Shown: piece after piece, positions 6,846-14,627 of the stretch | Position numbering within the stretch: the stretch's first letter is position 1 | How the letters are laid out: the number at the start of each line of letters is the position of its first letter | The notes under the pieces: model-generated | What the model was told of the DNA's origin: nothing | The model's database searches: none | What the model saw: the letters and a program-made list of their open reading frames with translations, nothing else | Position numbers and translations under genes: made by a program | NCBI GenBank assembly: GCA_040905925.1 | Contig: JBBDQO010000119.1 | Location: 1-17,588, forward strand | Direction of reading: 5' to 3' | DNA: 17,588 nucleotides | Source of the DNA: JALYNX01 sp040905925 | GTDB lineage: Bacteria > Actinomycetota > Acidimicrobiia > Spongiisociales > ZC4RG35

Positions 6846-8069
6846 ATGAAGCTCGACACGATGATGGAGGCGATCGAAGTCCTCGCCCGGGAGAGGGGCG
6901 TGGCGATCGACACCATCCTCGACGCCTTTGCCAACGCCTTGGTGGCCGCCTACAAGCGGAGCCCTGGGGCGGCGGAAGAGGCGCGGGTCACCATCGACCC
7001 CGACTCTGGCGAGGTGACCGTATATGCCCAGGAGCTGGACGAAGAGGGGAATGTCGTCTCCGAATGGGAGGACACCCCCGAAGGCGAGGCGTTCGGGCGG
7101 ATCGCGGCCCAGTCTTTCAAGCAAGTGATGCAGCACAAGCTGCGTGAAGCAAAGCGAGAGCACGTCTACGAGATGTACGAAGGTCGTGAGGGCGATCTGG
7201 TCACCGGCCTCGTCCAACAGGTCGACTACCGGTCTGTCATCCTCGACCTCGGGGATGCCGAGGCGATACTCCCGGGCTCGGAGCGGATCCCGTTCGAGCG
7301 CCTGGAGCGGGGGAATCGGGTCAAGGCCCTGATCCTCGAGGTCCGCAACGAGGCCAAGGGAGCGCAGATCGTGGTTTCCAGGAGTCATCCCGACCTGGTG
7401 CGCCGACTCCTCGAGCTCGAAGTGCCGGAGTTGACCGATGGCACGGTGGAGATCGTCAACATCGCCCGGGAGCCCGGGCATCGGACCAAGATCGCCGTTG
7501 TCTCACATGACCCCAATGTCGACCCCAAGGGAGCATGTGTGGGAGCTCGCGGCTCACGGGTGCGTCAGGTGGTCAACGAGCTGAGGGGGGAGAAGGTAGA
7601 CGTCGTCCAGTGGCGTGACGACATCGGCCAGTTCATCGCCGAGGCGCTGGGCCCGGCCAAGGTCAAAGAGGTCCACATCAACGAGGCCGACAAGACCGCG
7701 GACGTGGTCGTCTCCGAGCACCAGCTTTCCCTCGCCATCGGCAAAGAAGGTCAGAATGCCCGTCTGGCGGCCCGACTTTCCGGTTACAAGGTCGACATCC
7801 GCTCCGATAACGAGGGAGTGGAGCCAGAGGGTGAAACCGTCGTCGAAAGGCCGGTGGAGGCAGTGGAGGATGCTGTCAGCGAGGCAACCGAAGACGCGGC
7901 CGTCGAAGAGCCGGTGGAGGCAGTGGAGGATGCTGTCAGCGAGGCAACCGAAGACGTGGCCCTCGAAGATCCGGTCGAGGACGTAGTCACCGAGACAGCA
8001 ACGGAGGGCGTCGTCGAAACAGGCGACGACGAGGGCGTGGTCATCGAGACGGACGACGAGAGCGAATGA
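6846..8069 (+). CDS. nusA: Transcription termination/antitermination factor NusA with repeated acidic C-terminal tail
   Basis: NusA binds RNA polymerase and nascent RNA and modulates pausing, termination and antitermination. Domain order: N-terminal polymerase-binding domain (about 1-110), S1 domain (about 113-180), KH1 with G233-A-R-G236 and KH2 with G299-K-E-G302. The conserved core ends near residue 317. Residues 320-407 form a highly acidic, low-complexity tail with a 20-residue unit present twice and a third partial copy. The core length fits actinobacterial NusA, so the tail accounts for the extra size; it is unlike the two AR repeats of E. coli NusA. ATG at 6846 has AAGGAG (6836-6841) four bases upstream. 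ylxR, often the next gene, is absent; infB follows after 13 bases. Confidence 0.96.
   Translation: MKLDTMMEAIEVLARERGVAIDTILDAFANALVAAYKRSPGAAEEARVTIDPDSGEVTVYAQELDEEGNVVSEWEDTPEGEAFGRIAAQSFKQVMQHKLREAKREHVYEMYEGREGDLVTGLVQQVDYRSVILDLGDAEAILPGSERIPFERLERGNRVKALILEVRNEAKGAQIVVSRSHPDLVRRLLELEVPELTDGTVEIVNIAREPGHRTKIAVVSHDPNVDPKGACVGARGSRVRQVVNELRGEKVDVVQWRDDIGQFIAEALGPAKVKEVHINEADKTADVVVSEHQLSLAIGKEGQNARLAARLSGYKVDIRSDNEGVEPEGETVVERPVEAVEDAVSEATEDAAVEEPVEAVEDAVSEATEDVALEDPVEDVVTETATEGVVETGDDEGVVIETDDESE
7841..7980 (+). repeat. 60-bp in-frame tandem repeat in the nusA tail
   Basis: Two full units (7841-7900 and 7901-7960) and a partial third (7961-7980) lie in tandem with a period of exactly 60 bases. 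Bases 7851-7896 are identical to 7911-7956, including all third codon positions, which points to a recent duplication. The period is a multiple of three, so each copy adds 20 residues (unit PVEAVEDAVSEATEDAAVEE) without breaking the frame. Confidence 0.93.
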
Positions 8070-8082
8070 AGAGGGCTGAATC

Positions 8083-10068
8083 GTGAGGGTTTATGAATTG
8101 GCCCGAGATCTTGGTGTTGACTCGAAGGTGGTTCTCGAGCAGGCCCAGGCTCTCGGACTCGATGTGAACACGGCGTCGTCGGGTTTGGATGAAGACGCGG
8201 CCGAGCTGCTCCGGCTCGCTGTGGCCGGCGACGAGCCGGAGGCGATAGAGCTCGAACAGGTCGCGGCGGCGGTCGAAGATCAAGAGGCCGAAGAGGCCGA
8301 AACTGAAACCCAGGTCGGACTGGCAAGCCTGAAGGAGGGCGCTTCAGTCTCGGAGTTCGCCGAAGCCCTCGGCGTGGCTTCCAGTGAGATCGTGAAAATC
8401 CTCCTGCTCCGTGGCCTGCCAGTGGGGGCCGGCCAGCCCATGCCGGCGAACCTCATGGAGGAGATCGCCGAGTCCTATGGGTTCATAGTGGACGTCGAAG
8501 AGCCTGCTGCGGCTCCGGTCGTCTCGGGCCGTCCCGAGCACGTAGACAGCGACGAGGATCTGAAGCCGAGGCCACCGGTGGTGACGGTGATGGGTCACGT
8601 CGACCATGGCAAGACGACTCTTCTGGACCAGATTCGCAAGACGAGCGTTGTCGAGGGGGAACTCGGTGGGATCACCCAACACATCGGCGCATATCAGGTG
8701 GAGGTGAACGGGCACCCGGTCACCTTCATCGACACACCAGGTCATGAGGCCTTCACCGCGCTCAGGGCCCGAGGGGCCAACATCACAGACATCGTGGTGT
8801 TGGTGGTTGCCGCCAACGACGGTGTGATGCCCCAGACAGTCGAGGCCATCTCCCACGCCAGAGCGGCCGGTGTCAAGACCGTGGTCGCCATCAACAAGAT
8901 CGATGTGCCGGGGGCGGACCCGACTCGGGTTAGGACGGAACTCACCGAGCACAATGTCATCACCGAGGAGCTGGGCGGAGATGTGCCCAGCGTTGAGGTA
9001 TCTGCACTCAACGGCGACGGTGTCGAAGACCTGCTCGAGGTGATCGACCTGATCGCCCAACTCGAGGCATACAAGGCCAACCCCGATGCCTCAGCCTCGG
9101 GTGTGGTCGTCGAGGCACGATACGAGACGGGAAAGGGCGCGGTCGCCACCGTGATCATCCAGAGGGGCACTCTTCATCAGGGCGACTCCTTCGTCGCCGG
9201 CGCCGTCGCCGGGCGAGCCCGCGGCCTCACGGACGAGAACGGGAAGCCGTTGAAGTCCGCAGGGCCCTCCGTCCCCGTGCAGATAATGGGTTGGGATGAT
9301 GTCCCCGTCGCCGGCGACTACTTCGAAGCGGTGGAGTCAGATCGTGAGGCGCGTCGTCTCGCCACAGAGCGCGGGCAAGAGTTGAAGATGGCGAACCAGG
9401 CAGTCCCTTCTGCCCGTGACAGGCTGCAAAGCCTGCTCGATCAGCTCCGAACCGACGAGGCCCACCTCAATCTCATCGTCAAGGCCGATGCCCAGGGCTC
9501 CTTGGAGGCCTTGCGCGAGTCGATCGTCAAAATCGAGCGTGAGGGCGGCCGGATCCAGATCGTTCATGGCGCCGTGGGGGGCATCAACGAGAACGACGTC
9601 ACCCTTGCCGAGGTCACCGAGTCGGTCATCGTCGGCTTCAACGTGCGTCCCGAGCCAAAGGCCCGCAAGGCCGCCGAACAGGCCGGGATCGAGATCCGCA
9701 CCTACGGGATCATCTACGAGATGTTGGACGACATCGAGTTGCTCCTGGTCGGCCAGCTGGCCCCGGAGGAGCACGAGCAGGTCCTCGGAACCGCCGAGGT
9801 GCGGGCCATCTTCAAGGTCCCCCGGGCGGGGACGGTCGCCGGGTGCTATGTGGTGGAAGGTGTGATCCAGCGTGGCGCCCGAGCGAGACTGCTCCGTGAC
9901 GGGATCATCATCCACGACGGAGCCATCTCGTCGTTGAAGCGCTTCAAAGACGACGTTCGAGAGGTGGCAGCCGCCTTCGAATGCGGTATGAGCTTCGAGA
10001 ACTACAACGACGTCAAGGAGGGCGACAGCATCGAGGCCTATCTGATCCGCGAGGTTGCCCGGACCTGA
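8083..10068 (+). CDS. infB: Translation initiation factor IF-2
   Basis: GTPase that brings initiator tRNA to the 30S subunit and promotes subunit joining. Two IF2_N modules are visible at about residues 1-50 and 87-137, separated by an acidic linker. The G domain carries GHVDHGKT (171-178), DTPGH (217-221), NKID (271-274) and SALNGDG. Two EF-Tu-like barrel domains and the C-terminal fMet-tRNA-binding domain follow (VHGAVGGINENDV and AGCYVVEG regions). At 661 residues it is short for an actinobacterium: the long Gly/Pro/Arg-rich linker of mycobacterial or streptomycete IF-2 is missing, and the second IF2_N module lies about 30 residues from the G domain. GTG at 8083 follows GAGGG (8071-8075) by seven bases. 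The stop overlaps the next start. Confidence 0.97.
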   Translation: MRVYELARDLGVDSKVVLEQAQALGLDVNTASSGLDEDAAELLRLAVAGDEPEAIELEQVAAAVEDQEAEEAETETQVGLASLKEGASVSEFAEALGVASSEIVKILLLRGLPVGAGQPMPANLMEEIAESYGFIVDVEEPAAAPVVSGRPEHVDSDEDLKPRPPVVTVMGHVDHGKTTLLDQIRKTSVVEGELGGITQHIGAYQVEVNGHPVTFIDTPGHEAFTALRARGANITDIVVLVVAANDGVMPQTVEAISHARAAGVKTVVAINKIDVPGADPTRVRTELTEHNVITEELGGDVPSVEVSALNGDGVEDLLEVIDLIAQLEAYKANPDASASGVVVEARYETGKGAVATVIIQRGTLHQGDSFVAGAVAGRARGLTDENGKPLKSAGPSVPVQIMGWDDVPVAGDYFEAVESDREARRLATERGQELKMANQAVPSARDRLQSLLDQLRTDEAHLNLIVKADAQGSLEALRESIVKIEREGGRIQIVHGAVGGINENDVTLAEVTESVIVGFNVRPEPKARKAAEQAGIEIRTYGIIYEMLDDIELLLVGQLAPEEHEQVLGTAEVRAIFKVPRAGTVAGCYVVEGVIQRGARARLLRDGIIIHDGAISSLKRFKDDVREVAAAFECGMSFENYNDVKEGDSIEAYLIREVART

Positions 10069-10361
10069 TGCGCACCGCGGCCCTCAGGGTCGAATTGCAT
10101 CTGCCCAGCCCTGAGTCGCTCAAGGCAAAACGAGCGATTCTGCGCCCCGTCATCGAAGGCATCAAACGGCTGGGATCGTTCAGTGTGGCCGAGGTCGACC
10201 ATCACGACCGATGGCAAAGGGCGGCTCTGGGTGTGGCGATTGTGACCCGTGACGGCGAGGGCCTTGCAGTGCAGATCGCGAAGCTTCGTCGCTACCTTGA
10301 CACGCGACTGGAAGTCGAGGTGCTCGACATCCACATCAGCGAGTTGGAGGATCCGGTATGA
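10068..10361 (+). CDS. ylxP: YlxP-like protein (DUF503)
   Basis: A small conserved protein of 97 residues from the DUF503 family, usually found between infB and rbfA. Family blocks are clear: LHLPSPESLKAKR near residue 10 and VAEVDHHDRWQRAALG near residue 40. Its biochemical role is not firmly established; location suggests a link to ribosome assembly or translation. The frame is open upstream to 9981 inside infB. ATG at 10068 is chosen because it overlaps the infB stop (TGATG) and matches the family N-terminus, which starts directly with the first beta strand. The 3' end overlaps rbfA by four bases (ATGA), suggesting translational coupling on both sides. Confidence 0.93.
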   Translation: MRTAALRVELHLPSPESLKAKRAILRPVIEGIKRLGSFSVAEVDHHDRWQRAALGVAIVTRDGEGLAVQIAKLRRYLDTRLEVEVLDIHISELEDPV

Positions 10362-10717
10362 GGGAGGCCAGCCCACGAATGCTCAAGGTCAACTCCACTC
10401 TCCGGGAGGTCCTTGCCGAGGAAGTGGAGAAGATGAACGACCATCGTCTCGAGATGGTGTCGATCACCGCCGTTGACACCAGCCTCAACCTGCGCTCGGC
10501 AGTTGTCTATGTCGACGTTCTCGGAACCGACGCCCAGGAAGCCGCGTTGGTTGCATTGCGCAAGGCCTCACCGCGTCTGCAATCGGCGATCGGTCGCCAG
10601 GTTCGAATGAAGTACACGCCCACACTCGAATTCGTCATCGACGCCGGGGTTATCGGCGGAGACCGCATCGAGACCATCCTCAGGGCTCTGCGTGAAGAGG
10701 GTGGCAACGCCGGATGA
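10358..10717 (+). CDS. rbfA: Ribosome-binding factor A
   Basis: RbfA is a single KH-fold protein that binds the immature 30S subunit and helps mature the 5' end of 16S rRNA. The 119-residue product has the family features: the N-terminal helix KVNSTLREVLAEEVE, the ITAVDTSLNLRSAVVYVDVLG strand-turn-strand segment, and R83-M-K85-Y-T-P88-T-L-E-F. ATG at 10358 overlaps the ylxP stop, and its own stop overlaps the nrnA start. It lies between ylxP and the DHH phosphodiesterase gene, which matches the adjacency in Mycobacterium (rbfA followed by Rv2837c). No separate promoter is visible, so it is likely expressed with infB. Confidence 0.95.
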   Translation: MREASPRMLKVNSTLREVLAEEVEKMNDHRLEMVSITAVDTSLNLRSAVVYVDVLGTDAQEAALVALRKASPRLQSAIGRQVRMKYTPTLEFVIDAGVIGGDRIETILRALREEGGNAG

Positions 10718-11685
10718 TCGACCATGCCATCCTGGAGTCGGCCGCTGCGGTGATCGCTCCCGCGGAGACCCTGGCACTCGCTTGTCACATCGGGCCGGAT
10801 GGCGACGCCTTGGGCTCGATGCTCGGTCTCGGGATCGCGGCGGAGAATGCGGGGAAGAAGGTGGTCGCCAGCTTCGGGGAGCCGTTCGTGGTGCCCGCCA
10901 GCCTTGCCTTCCTTCCCGCAGGACATCTGATCCCACCAGGAGAGTTCCCCGCCCAACCGCCGGTCATGATTGTTTTCGACGCCGGTTCGCTGGATCGTCT
11001 TGGCGAGTTGGCGGTCAATGCCTCGAACGCCGGGACGAGCATCGTCATCGATCACCACGTCACCAACGGAGGATTCGGCGACGTCGCCGTGGTGGATAGC
11101 GAGGCGGCCGCGACCGGAGAGCTGGTCGCCTACCTGCTCAAGGTGCTCGGCTGGCCATTGACCCCCGAGATCGCCACCTGTCTACATACAGCTCTGGTGA
11201 CCGATACCGGTCGATTCCAGTACGCCAACACCCGTCCCTCGACGTTGAGGTTGGCGGCAGGGCTGGTGGCGGCCGGCGCCCAACCTTCCGAAATCAGCCG
11301 TCACGTCTACGAGGAGGCGCCGTTCGGGTATCTGAAGGCGGCCGGAGCCGCTTTGAGTCGTGCCGAGCTCGATGAGGAGAAGAGTCTGGTCACTGCGGTG
11401 ATCACCGAGGCCGACCTCAACGAGGCCGGAATCGACTGGGGCGACATCGACAACCTGGTCAACACGGTCAGGCTCGCGGTCGAAGCCGATGTGGCGGTCC
11501 TGGCCAAGGTTCATGCCGATGGCAGAGTGAAGCTCAGCCTGCGATCGAGGGGGAACACCGACGTCGGCTCGCTTGCAGCCGAAATGGGCGGGGGTGGTCA
11601 CCGGCTCGCATCGGGTGTCACCTATGTGGGCGATGTGAAGGACGCCCTCGACGAAGTGCGAAAGCGGATCGAGGACTTCCGGTGA
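10714..11685 (+). CDS. nrnA: DHH/DHHA1 phosphoesterase, NrnA/CnpB-like (nanoRNA, pAp or cyclic-di-AMP product hydrolase)
   Basis: A 323-residue two-domain DHH phosphoesterase. The manganese-binding N-terminal domain shows H25-I-G-P-D29-G-D31-A-L-G, D113-H-H115-V-T-N and the LVTDTGRF segment. The C-terminal DHHA1 domain shows G292-G-G-G295-H296. Relatives degrade two- to five-nucleotide RNAs and dephosphorylate pAp; the mycobacterial relative at this locus (Rv2837c, CnpB) also hydrolyses cyclic-di-AMP and pApA. Which substrate dominates here cannot be read from the sequence. ATG at 10714 overlaps the rbfA stop (ATGA), and the stop overlaps truB (GTGA). With pnp at the far end of the window, it would supply the last step of RNA decay. 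Confidence 0.92.
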   Translation: MIDHAILESAAAVIAPAETLALACHIGPDGDALGSMLGLGIAAENAGKKVVASFGEPFVVPASLAFLPAGHLIPPGEFPAQPPVMIVFDAGSLDRLGELAVNASNAGTSIVIDHHVTNGGFGDVAVVDSEAAATGELVAYLLKVLGWPLTPEIATCLHTALVTDTGRFQYANTRPSTLRLAAGLVAAGAQPSEISRHVYEEAPFGYLKAAGAALSRAELDEEKSLVTAVITEADLNEAGIDWGDIDNLVNTVRLAVEADVAVLAKVHADGRVKLSLRSRGNTDVGSLAAEMGGGGHRLASGVTYVGDVKDALDEVRKRIEDFR

Positions 11686-12557
11686 CCAAGGGCTTCCTCG
11701 TGGTCGACAAGCCTGGCGGCATCACCTCGAATGCAGTCATCGGCAGGGTGCGCCGGGCCACCGGAATCAAGAAGGTGGGACATGCCGGCACGCTCGATCC
11801 TCTCGCCACCGGGGCGCTAGTGATCGCGGTGGGCCCGGTCACCAGGCTGATCCGCTTCATCCAGGAGCAGCCCAAGGAATACCTGGCGACCGCCCAATTC
11901 GGAGTGGCCACCGACACCCTGGACGCCGACGGAGCGGTCTTGGAGCGCGAGCCGATGGAGTTCAGCGATGCGGAATTGGAGACCGCCTCGAGGAGATTCG
12001 TCGGGACGATCCACCAGGTGCCTCCGATGGTCTCCGCCCTCAAACACGAAGGCCGCCGCCTCTACGAGCTGGCGCGCCGCGGAGAAGTAGTCGAACGAGC
12101 GGCCCGTCCGGTGGAGGTGTTCGAGCTGGAGATCCTATCGGTTGGCCCCGGCCCTTACCCCGAGGTGGAGTTCAGGGTGGTCTGTGGCAAGGGGACCTAC
12201 GTGCGATCCCTGGCCGCGGACATGGCATCCGTGCTCGGAGGCTCGGCGCATCTGAGCGCACTCCGGCGCACTCGTATCGGCTCATTGGAGGTGGACGTCT
12301 ACGGAATCGCCCTGGACGATCTCGAGGGATGGAAGGAGCGCTTGCTCACGCCGTCTCAGGCGCTCGGGGATCTGCCGGCGATCACAGTGGGGCCGGAGAC
12401 CGCGCAGGGGGTCAGTAATGGCGTGCGCTTTGTGGGCGGCGAGCTGGTCGATGCCCCCAATGGCGCGATTCGGGTGCTCGATGATGCCGGCGAGCTGCTC
12501 GCCATCTACCGGCGCAGCGGAGAACAGGCGATCCCCGAGGTGGTCCTCGCTTCATGA
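11682..12557 (+). CDS. truB: tRNA pseudouridine(55) synthase
   Basis: TruB converts U55 to pseudouridine in the T-loop of nearly all tRNAs. The 291-residue product starts with the typical FLVVDKPGGITSN segment and has GHAGTLDPLATG with catalytic D39 (D48 in E. coli). Further blocks include KEYLATAQFGVATDTLDADG, the VPPMVSALKHEGRRLYELAR region and KGTYVRSLAADM. A C-terminal PUA-like segment lies at about residues 235-291. GTG at 11682 overlaps the nrnA stop, giving coupling. ribF follows with an ATGA overlap, and the truB-ribF adjacency is widespread in bacteria. Confidence 0.96.
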   Translation: MTKGFLVVDKPGGITSNAVIGRVRRATGIKKVGHAGTLDPLATGALVIAVGPVTRLIRFIQEQPKEYLATAQFGVATDTLDADGAVLEREPMEFSDAELETASRRFVGTIHQVPPMVSALKHEGRRLYELARRGEVVERAARPVEVFELEILSVGPGPYPEVEFRVVCGKGTYVRSLAADMASVLGGSAHLSALRRTRIGSLEVDVYGIALDDLEGWKERLLTPSQALGDLPAITVGPETAQGVSNGVRFVGGELVDAPNGAIRVLDDAGELLAIYRRSGEQAIPEVVLAS

Positions 12558-13489
12558 GAGTGCTGACGGGGCCGTGGACGACCTGGGAGCCACAGCCGTC
12601 GCCGACGGCGGTGACGGTGGGAGTGTTCGACGGCGTCCACCTGGGTCATCGCACCTTGATCGACCGGTTGGAGGCGACTGGCTATGTCCCGACGGTTCTG
12701 ACCTTCGATCCTCACCCGGCCGAGGTCCTGTCCCCGGGTTTCCATCCTCGACTGATAACGACGATCGAGGAGAGACTCGACCTGTTCGCCGGGGCGGGGG
12801 TCGAGCTGGTGGGCGTGCTGGATCTGGCAGAGATTCGCCATCTGCAGCCCGAGGAGTTCGTGAATGAGGTCCTGGAACAGCGGCTCGCGATGGCGGCGAT
12901 GGTTATGGGAACCGATTTCCATTTCGGCAGGGATCGCGCGGGAGATGTCGACTACCTGCGTCACGCCGGTGACCGCAAGGGATTCAAGGTGGATGTCGTG
13001 GAGTTGCAGGAGGTGGATGGCGTCATCTCGTCTTCTGAGATTCGGGCTCTCATCGAGACGGGGGAGGTGAGCGCCGCGGCGAGCCTGCTCGGGTCACGTT
13101 TTCGGTTGTCCAATGTGGTGGTCCATGGCGACAATAGGGGCCGGAAGATCGGGTTCCCCACCGCCAACCTTCAACCGCCGGGGCGCAAGGTGATCCCAGG
13201 GCACGGGGTTTATGCCGCCTTCGCTCTGCTTCGCAGCGAGCGACACCAGGCGGCGGTGAATGTTGGAGTTCGCCCGACATTCGGGCAGAGCGACCTCGTG
13301 GTCGAGGCATATCTACTCGATTTCAACGATGACTGTTACGGAGAGACAATGACCCTCGAATTCGTGGAGAGACTTCGCCCCGAGCTGAAGTTCGCTGAGG
13401 TATCCGAGTTGGTCGAGCAGATGAGCGTCGATGTCGCAATGGTCCGTGAGCTACTCGCCGGTGTGAGCGGGGAGCCTCGAGATGCCTGA
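12554..13489 (+). CDS. ribF: Bifunctional riboflavin kinase / FMN adenylyltransferase
   Basis: RibF phosphorylates riboflavin to FMN and then adenylylates it to FAD. The N-terminal nucleotidyltransferase domain has the GVFDGVH29-L-G-H32 site and ISSSEIR (158-164, the ISSTxxR-type element). The C-terminal kinase domain begins near residue 182, with GRKIGFPTANL (about 196-206) and NVGVRPTFG. Length of 311 residues is normal. ATG at 12554 overlaps the truB stop. The 3' end overlaps proB by eight bases. In many bacteria rpsO follows ribF directly; here proB and proA lie between them. Confidence 0.96.
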   Translation: MRVLTGPWTTWEPQPSPTAVTVGVFDGVHLGHRTLIDRLEATGYVPTVLTFDPHPAEVLSPGFHPRLITTIEERLDLFAGAGVELVGVLDLAEIRHLQPEEFVNEVLEQRLAMAAMVMGTDFHFGRDRAGDVDYLRHAGDRKGFKVDVVELQEVDGVISSSEIRALIETGEVSAAASLLGSRFRLSNVVVHGDNRGRKIGFPTANLQPPGRKVIPGHGVYAAFALLRSERHQAAVNVGVRPTFGQSDLVVEAYLLDFNDDCYGETMTLEFVERLRPELKFAEVSELVEQMSVDVAMVRELLAGVSGEPRDA

Positions 13490-14627
13490 ACGCGGCCGTC
13501 ATCGCATCCCGGTAGGGATGCCGGTCGTGATGAAAGCCGGCTCCTCGAGCCTGGTACAGCAATCCGGGGAGCTCGACCTCGAAGCCCTGGCTCGCACCGC
13601 CGACCTCGTCGCCGGCATGTGGAGGCAGGGGTACCCGACTCTTCTGGTGTCCTCAGGGGCAGTGGCAGCGGGACTGCCGGTGCTCGGGCTGGACCGCAGA
13701 CCGAAGGACGTGCCCGGCCTCCAGGTCGCCGCCGCCGTTGGCCAGGGCAGGCTCATGGAGCGCTATTCGGCGTTGTTCGCCGAAAGAGGGATGGTGGTTG
13801 GCCAGGTGTTGCTGACCAAGGACCTCCTCGCCAACCGCAGCCAATACCTGCACGCCCGAAAAGCCCTGGAGAGGATGCTCGCCTTGAGTGTGGTCCCGAT
13901 CGTCAACGAGAACGACACCGTGGTGGTGGAACGGCTCAGGTTGGGCGACAACGACCGTCTGGCGGCCATCGTCTCTCATCTGGTGTCGGCAGGGATCCTG
14001 GTGATCCTCACCGACACCGGTGGCATCTATTCGGCTGATCCCAAGACGGTGGCCGACGCCGAGCTGCTCGGTGCGGTGCGGCCCACGGACGCCGCCCTCG
14101 ACGTGGTCATTGCCGGCGACCCGGGTCCGTTCGGCTCGGGTGGCGCTGCCACCAAGGTCGCCGCGGCCCGGATGGCGGCGTGGTCGGGGATCCCGACCGT
14201 GATCGCCGATGCCCGCGAGAGCGATGTCCTCGCCAGAGCGGTGGCCGGCGAGGAGGTAGGGACTTGGGTGACCCCCCACGCGTCACGGCTCCCGGCCCGC
14301 AAGCTTTGGATTGCATTCGGACAGCCCTCCGAGGGCAAGGTCATGGTCGATCAGGGCGCCACCCGTGCGTTGATGAAAGGCGGCAAGTCACTGTTGGCAG
14401 TTGGCGTCGCCTCGGTAGATGGCGATTTCGATATCGATGCCGCGGTGGAGGTGTTGGACAACGACGGTCGTCTCATCGGCAAGGGGTTGATGACGATGAC
14501 CGCAGATCAGGCCCGCCGTTCCATAGGACGTCACAGTTCCGAGGTCGGGGGCGTGATGATCCATCGTGACGACTTCGTCTTGCTCGTGGCGGATCCCCAA
14601 GAGCCGGTCGATAGGCTTGTCCCATGA
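13482..14627 (+). CDS. proB: Glutamate 5-kinase with C-terminal PUA domain
   Basis: ProB phosphorylates glutamate to gamma-glutamyl phosphate, the first and usually proline-inhibited step of proline synthesis. The amino-acid-kinase domain (about 13-260) shows K18-A-G-S-S-S-L, LLVSSGAVAAG, VPIVNENDTV, GDNDRLAA and FGSGGAATKVAAARMA. A PUA domain occupies about residues 285-370, so this is the long form of 381 residues. ATG at 13482 lies seven bases after GGAG (13471-13474) and overlaps the ribF stop by eight bases. Internal ATGs at 13518 and 13530 are possible but have weaker support. The stop overlaps proA. proB often follows obg in Actinomycetota; here it follows ribF, an unusual neighbour. 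Confidence 0.95.
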   Translation: MPERGRHRIPVGMPVVMKAGSSSLVQQSGELDLEALARTADLVAGMWRQGYPTLLVSSGAVAAGLPVLGLDRRPKDVPGLQVAAAVGQGRLMERYSALFAERGMVVGQVLLTKDLLANRSQYLHARKALERMLALSVVPIVNENDTVVVERLRLGDNDRLAAIVSHLVSAGILVILTDTGGIYSADPKTVADAELLGAVRPTDAALDVVIAGDPGPFGSGGAATKVAAARMAAWSGIPTVIADARESDVLARAVAGEEVGTWVTPHASRLPARKLWIAFGQPSEGKVMVDQGATRALMKGGKSLLAVGVASVDGDFDIDAAVEVLDNDGRLIGKGLMTMTADQARRSIGRHSSEVGGVMIHRDDFVLLVADPQEPVDRLVP

